A DNA stretch of 64,000 nt from JACCZX01 sp963824935 (GTDB taxonomy: Bacteria; Pseudomonadota; Gammaproteobacteria; Burkholderiales; Burkholderiaceae_F), in NCBI GenBank assembly GCA_963824935.1, contig CAWGRF010000009.1, positions 1-64,000 of the forward strand, in the 5' to 3' direction. Below, one piece after another: positions 60,085 to 64,000 of the stretch. Below the pieces are notes generated by a model. It saw only the letters and a program-made list of their open reading frames with translations. It was not told where the DNA came from and did no database searches. A program made the position numbers and the translations under genes. Every line of letters starts with the position of its first letter. Position 1 is the first letter of the stretch.

Positions 60085-61356
60085 TCAATTTAGCGGTAGG
60101 TGGACGGTTACTCGCGTGCCACCGCCATCGACGGCGCCGATTTCCAGCGTCCCCGCGTGGCGCTCAACGATGCGCGCGACGATCGCCAGACCGAGACCCG
60201 CGCCGCCTTGCGCCCGGCTTGCGTCGCCGCGCTCGAACGGTTGCTGCATGCGCTTCGGATCGACGATGCCGGGCCCGTGATCCTCGACGGTGAGCTTGGC
60301 CTGACGCGCGCCGCGATCGATCTTCAATGAAAGCAAGATTGGTGGCGCTCCGTGCCGAGCTGCGTTGTCGAGCAGATTAGCCAGTAGCCGCTGCAGCATC
60401 GTGGCATTGCCGCGCACGCTCGCCCCGGATGCGATTCGAACCTGAGCTGCAGGCAGTCCTGCCAAACGCGCAGCACTGACGGCTACCGCGCTGAGGTCGA
60501 CGATATCTTCGACGCCTTCGGCGTCGGTTCGCATGTACAACAAGAAGCTCTCGATGATCGCATCGGCGTGCTCGACGTTGCGCACGATCAGGTCGCGCAG
60601 TGGCGCCTGCTCGCTGAGCAAGTCGGCGGCAACGCGGATCCGCGTCAACGGAGAGCGCAGATCGTGCGACACGCCCATCAGCATTACGCGACGTTGTTCT
60701 TCGAACGCGGCGCGCTGCCGCGCCATCATCGCGAGGGCCTGGCCGAGATGTTCGATCTCGCGCGCGCCGCGCACCGTTTCGGCCGGCACTTCACCGCGGC
60801 TGATCGCATCGACTTGCTGCGACAAACGCGCCATCGGACGCGCGACCCAGCGGCTGGTAAACCACGCTGCAACGGTAATTACCAGGATCAGCACACCGAG
60901 CACGCCCCACGCGCGCGCGCGAAACGACGACGGCTGTACGCCACCGGTGAGACCGACCCAGCGTGCTCTCGCCTTGCGGTGGCTGCACTTGCAGCCAGGT
61001 CACGGGCAGTTCCGAGGTGTCGTCGAGCTTCGTATTGATCACGATGATGCCGGATTGAGCGAAAGCGTCGGTCAAGGCGATCGGTGCGGCGGTCGGACGC
61101 AATCGAATACGCTTGCGCCGGCGGCGGCCCGCTGAACACATCGACACGCATCCGAAGGTCGAGCTGTCGACTCGGCGGGCCGGGCTGCTGCTGCTTCGGT
61201 CCTGATTGCTGCGGCCCACATCGGCGCGAGCGTCATCGCAGTGACGCGTTCCTGATAGTCGCTGAACGTTGCCGCAATCAACACCAACGCGCTGATCGTC
61301 ATCACCAACAGCGCGATGAAAATGCGGCCGAACATCGGCAGCGGAAACAGCTTCAC
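60085..61356 (-). CDS. EnvZ-type membrane histidine kinase, several frame breaks
   Basis: About 423 residues joined. KLFPLPMFGRIFIALLVMTI begins with a membrane helix and a periplasmic part broken by frame changes near 61200, 61090 and 60960 (readable pieces: SDYQERVTAMTLAPMWAAAI; ALTDAFAQSGIIVINTKLDD). From 60903 one clean frame has a second helix and HAMP (RWVARPMARLSQQVDAISRG), the His in VSHDLRSPLTRIRVAADLLS, N-box LLANLLDNAARHG, and GLGLAIVARIVERHAG. GTG 61356 overlaps the regulator stop (GTGA). Partner: the OmpR-type regulator upstream. Confidence 0.8.
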
Positions 61357-62099
61357 GAGTCTGCGCTCCCGCGATTCGTTCCTATCGGCGGCGCCCACAC
61401 ATAGCCTTCTCCGCGTGCGGTGACGATCCACTGCGCATCTGCATCGGCTTGTCGGAGCTTGCGCCGCAGCCGAGCGATCTGCACGTCGACCGCGCGGTCG
61501 AGCGGGCGGTAGTTGCCGACCTGCGCGGCTTGTGTCAACGCCTCGCGCGATAGCGCAACACCCGGATGCTTGATCAGCGCCAGCAACAGGCGAAACTCAA
61601 TGCTGGTCAGCGGCACCTCGACGGAGTCCGCCGTTAACGTGCGCGCGCTGGTGTCGAGCGCGAGCTTGCCGAATCGCAGCAACGTCGCCGTTGTGCTGCG
61701 TGCGGCGTCGACACCGGTGCGCGACCGTCGCAGTACCGTGCGCACGCGCGCAATCAGCTCGCGGGGATCAAAAGGTTTTGGCACGTAGTCGTCGGCGCCG
61801 AGCTCGAGCCCGATCACGCGGTCGAGCGGATCGCCCTTGGCCGTCAGCATGATCACCGGAAGGTCCGGCATGCGCTCACGCAGGCGGCGGAACACTTCCT
61901 TGCCGTGCATGTCCGGCAGCATCAAGTCGAGCAGTACCAGCGACGGCGCGGGGTTCAAGCCGTCGAGCCCCGCTGCACCGGTTGTGGCACTGCGCAGTGC
62001 GATGCCTTCCCGTGTGAACAGTTGCGCAAGCAAACGCACGAGCTCGACATCGTCGTCAATCAACAGCACTGACACGGCGGCATTAGCGCTCGGGTTCAT
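61353..62099 (-). CDS. OmpR-family response regulator
   Basis: A 248-residue regulator. Receiver: VSVLLIDDDVELVRLLAQLF (acidic pair), VLLDLMLPDMHGKEVFRRLR (phosphoacceptor Asp), VIMLTAKGDP and DDYVPKPFDPRELIARVRTV (Lys). Winged helix: LTSIEFRLLLALIKHPGVAL and VDVQIARLRRKLRQADADAQ. Cognate kinase follows with a GTGA overlap. Resembles OmpR/RstA-type regulators; target genes unknown. Confidence 0.93.
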   Translation of the reverse strand: MNPSANAAVSVLLIDDDVELVRLLAQLFTREGIALRSATTGAAGLDGLNPAPSLVLLDLMLPDMHGKEVFRRLRERMPDLPVIMLTAKGDPLDRVIGLELGADDYVPKPFDPRELIARVRTVLRRSRTGVDAARSTTATLLRFGKLALDTSARTLTADSVEVPLTSIEFRLLLALIKHPGVALSREALTQAAQVGNYRPLDRAVDVQIARLRRKLRQADADAQWIVTARGEGYVWAPPIGTNRGSADS

Positions 62100-62235
62100 G
62101 CAGCAACGTTACATGTTTGACGCGCCGTCGCGCGCCGAGCGTGTCAACAACGACACAAAGGACATCAATCGACATCCACCGGCGCCCCGGGCAAGTCACG
62201 ATGCGTTTCAGTCGCTCAAGCACGGAGACAAGAAG

Positions 62236-63987
62236 ATGACGGCACTCACATGCGCGCGGCCCGCTGGCTTTAGTGCATTCGCCTGCCTGCGGGGTTGGCT
62301 GATGGTTGCGGCACTATCGATCGCAGCCTTGGCGCTGACCGCATGCGGCGGCAGTGCCAGCGACGGCGTCGCTCCGCCTCCGGGTACCACTCCGCCACCC
62401 ACCACTCCGCCCGCTGTTCCACCGACCCGCAACGAGGCGGCGCGCTTTCTCACGCAAGCGACTTTCGGTCCCGCTCCCGCCGACGTCGACCGAGTGGTAG
62501 CACTTGGCTATGCGGCGTGGATCGACGAGCAGTTCAACTCGCAGGCGTCGACTCACCTGCCAGCGGTGCCCGCGTTCGCTGACACTTTGTCGCCGCAGTT
62601 CTTCGGCCAGTTTCCCATTCTTTCGACGTTCTGGACCAAGGCCGCGATCGCGCCGGACCAGTTGCGGCAGCGTGCGATGTATTCGTTGTCGCAGCTGTTT
62701 GTTATATCGATGAACGATGCGAACGTGTTGAGCTACCCGCAGGGCATTGCAACTTACATGGATCTGCTCGGACGCGATGCATTCGGCAATTTCCGCCAAT
62801 TGCTGGAAGACGTGACGTTAAGCCCGATGATGGGTTTGTACCTGTCGCACCTCGCCAATCAGAAGGAAGATCCGTTGACTGGGCGCGTACCCGATGAGAA
62901 CTACGCGCGCGAAGTGATGCAACTGTTCACGATCGGTCTGTATGAGCTGAATGCGGACGGCACGGTGAAGCTCGATTCGCGCCGCGAGCCGATCGAAACG
63001 TATTCGAACGACGACGTGATCGGGTTGGCGCGGGTGTTCACCGGCTGGAGCTGGTCATCGCCGGTGAAAGACGAAGCGTCGTTCCAGGCGTTTCGTGGCT
63101 TCGCGGTCACCGATGATCGCCACTTGAAACCGATGGAGCTATATCCGCAGTTTCATTCGACCTCCGCAAAGATTTTTCTCGGCAAGACGATTCCTGCGGG
63201 CACCGGCGCGCAAGAGTCGCTGAAGCAGGCGCTCGATCATCTGTTCAATCACCCGAACGTCGGTCCGTTTATCGGCAAGCAGTTGATTCAGCGCTCGGTC
63301 ACCAGCAACCCGAGTCCCGCCTACGTTGCGCGCGTGACCGCGGCATTCAATGACAACGGCCAAGGTGTGCGCGGCGACATGCGCGCGGTGTGGCGCGCGA
63401 TCCTGCTCGACCCCGAAGCGCGCGACGCCGCGAAGCTCGCCGACCCGCAGTTCGGCAAGCTGCGCGAGCCTGTGCTGCGGCTCAGCGCATGGATTCGCGC
63501 GTTCAACGTCAGATCGACGTCGGGCAACTACAACGTGTTCTTCACCGATGACCCCGCAAGCGGCATTGGCCAGGCGCCGTTCCGCTCGCCGTCGGTGTTC
63601 AACTTCTATCGGCCCGGATATGTTCCGCCCAACACCGGCGCCGCAACGGCTGGCCTGGTCGTGCCCGAGATGCAGATCACCAGCGAGACGAGTGCAGCGA
63701 GCTACATCAATTTCGTCGAGAGCATGGCGGTGACGGGCGGCACCGGCTTCCTGCTCGATCTGACGGCGGACTACAGCGGAGAAAGGGCGATTGCCGACGA
63801 TGTCGATGCACTTGTGAACCGCATGGACGAACGGCTGACCTACGGTGCGATGACCGGGCAGACGAGAGCGCTGGTGCGCGAAGCGGTGGAATCGGTGCCG
63901 CTGAATACCTTCGACGCGCGCGGCAATCGCGTGCGGCTGGCGCTGCTCTTCACGCTGAGCTCGCCCGACTTCATCGTGCAGCACTGA
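62236..63987 (+). CDS. DUF1800 family lipoprotein
   Basis: A 583-residue exported protein. Signal with lipobox ALTAC (Cys about 36), a Pro/Thr-rich linker (PPPGTTPPPTTPP), then the DUF1800 domain: EAARFLTQATFGPAPADVDR, AWIDEQFNSQASTHLPAVPA, YAREVMQLFTIGLYELNADG and FNFYRPGYVPPN. DUF1800 genes are usually followed by a DUF1501 gene; the window ends 13 bp later at AAAGGAAACC, a possible Shine-Dalgarno. ATG at 62236 has GGAGAC upstream. Function of the family is not established. Confidence 0.88.
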   Translation: MTALTCARPAGFSAFACLRGWLMVAALSIAALALTACGGSASDGVAPPPGTTPPPTTPPAVPPTRNEAARFLTQATFGPAPADVDRVVALGYAAWIDEQFNSQASTHLPAVPAFADTLSPQFFGQFPILSTFWTKAAIAPDQLRQRAMYSLSQLFVISMNDANVLSYPQGIATYMDLLGRDAFGNFRQLLEDVTLSPMMGLYLSHLANQKEDPLTGRVPDENYAREVMQLFTIGLYELNADGTVKLDSRREPIETYSNDDVIGLARVFTGWSWSSPVKDEASFQAFRGFAVTDDRHLKPMELYPQFHSTSAKIFLGKTIPAGTGAQESLKQALDHLFNHPNVGPFIGKQLIQRSVTSNPSPAYVARVTAAFNDNGQGVRGDMRAVWRAILLDPEARDAAKLADPQFGKLREPVLRLSAWIRAFNVRSTSGNYNVFFTDDPASGIGQAPFRSPSVFNFYRPGYVPPNTGAATAGLVVPEMQITSETSAASYINFVESMAVTGGTGFLLDLTADYSGERAIADDVDALVNRMDERLTYGAMTGQTRALVREAVESVPLNTFDARGNRVRLALLFTLSSPDFIVQH

Positions 63988-64000
63988 AAGGAAACCAAAA

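Overview
The window reads as chromosomal DNA of a GC-rich proteobacterium, most likely a betaproteobacterium of the Burkholderiales/Nitrosomonadales type. The reasons are gene content and style: a permease-MCE-lipoprotein lipid transport operon, a TAXI-type TRAP transporter fused to a 12TM permease, an RHH regulator next to a PHB-depolymerase-like esterase, a clade-2 catalase, and tightly packed operons with ATGA/GTGA overlaps. No rRNA or tRNA gene and no CRISPR array was seen. The assignment to a clade is inference.

Layout. 1-12.4 kb: the tail of a uroporphyrinogen-III methyltransferase, a dodecin, a medium-chain polyhydroxyalkanoate operon (phaZ, MaoC hydratase, Pseudomonas-type class II phaC) divergent from fadD with a fossil ligase fragment between them, an Mla-like operon without its ATPase, and a two-gene ATP-citrate-lyase-like pair. 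12.4-17.9 kb: one dense minus-strand operon joining the AmmeMemoRadiSam proteins (amrB, amrS) to an acyl carrier protein, a fatty-acyl-AMP ligase/PlsC fusion and a 2OG-Fe(II) oxygenase. 18-28 kb: an integron-like cassette array (CALIN: attC sites without an integrase). It has recognisable attC sites, some broken, one split by a truncated IS110/IS1111-type element, and small plus-strand cassette genes (PQQ dehydrogenase, RibD-like reductases, cupin dioxygenase, MFS exporter, SGNH hydrolase, methyltransferase, bacterioferritin, YCII, GNAT, GFA, MAPEG). 28.5-35.5 kb continues with the same kind of small genes but without clear attC sites, including an aminoglycoside 6'-N-acetyltransferase closely resembling AAC(6')-Ib, gluconokinase, tautomerase and two VOC proteins, and ends with a tricorn protease.

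35.5-47 kb (mostly minus strand): methyltransferase, CbiX, TAXI-TRAP transporter, class III aminotransferase plus D-amino acid dehydrogenase, a secreted protein made of 24-residue (72-bp) repeats, DsbB, a DUF4198-like protein and a histidine kinase. 47-58.7 kb: a stress and storage region (RHH regulator, PHB depolymerase, a duplicated glsB block, glycine-zipper protein, hemerythrin, KatE catalase, ferritin-like protein, BrkB, NAD(P)HX dehydratase, histidine phosphatase, two Hsp20). 58.8-64 kb: a histidine kinase, an OmpR/EnvZ-type pair and a DUF1800 lipoprotein.

A strong caveat: about ten otherwise complete genes carry one to three single-base frame breaks. In the 72-bp repeat gene one unit has exactly 73 bases. 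This points to residual sequencing or assembly indels rather than mass decay, so frame-broken genes are annotated as single loci with the break located.
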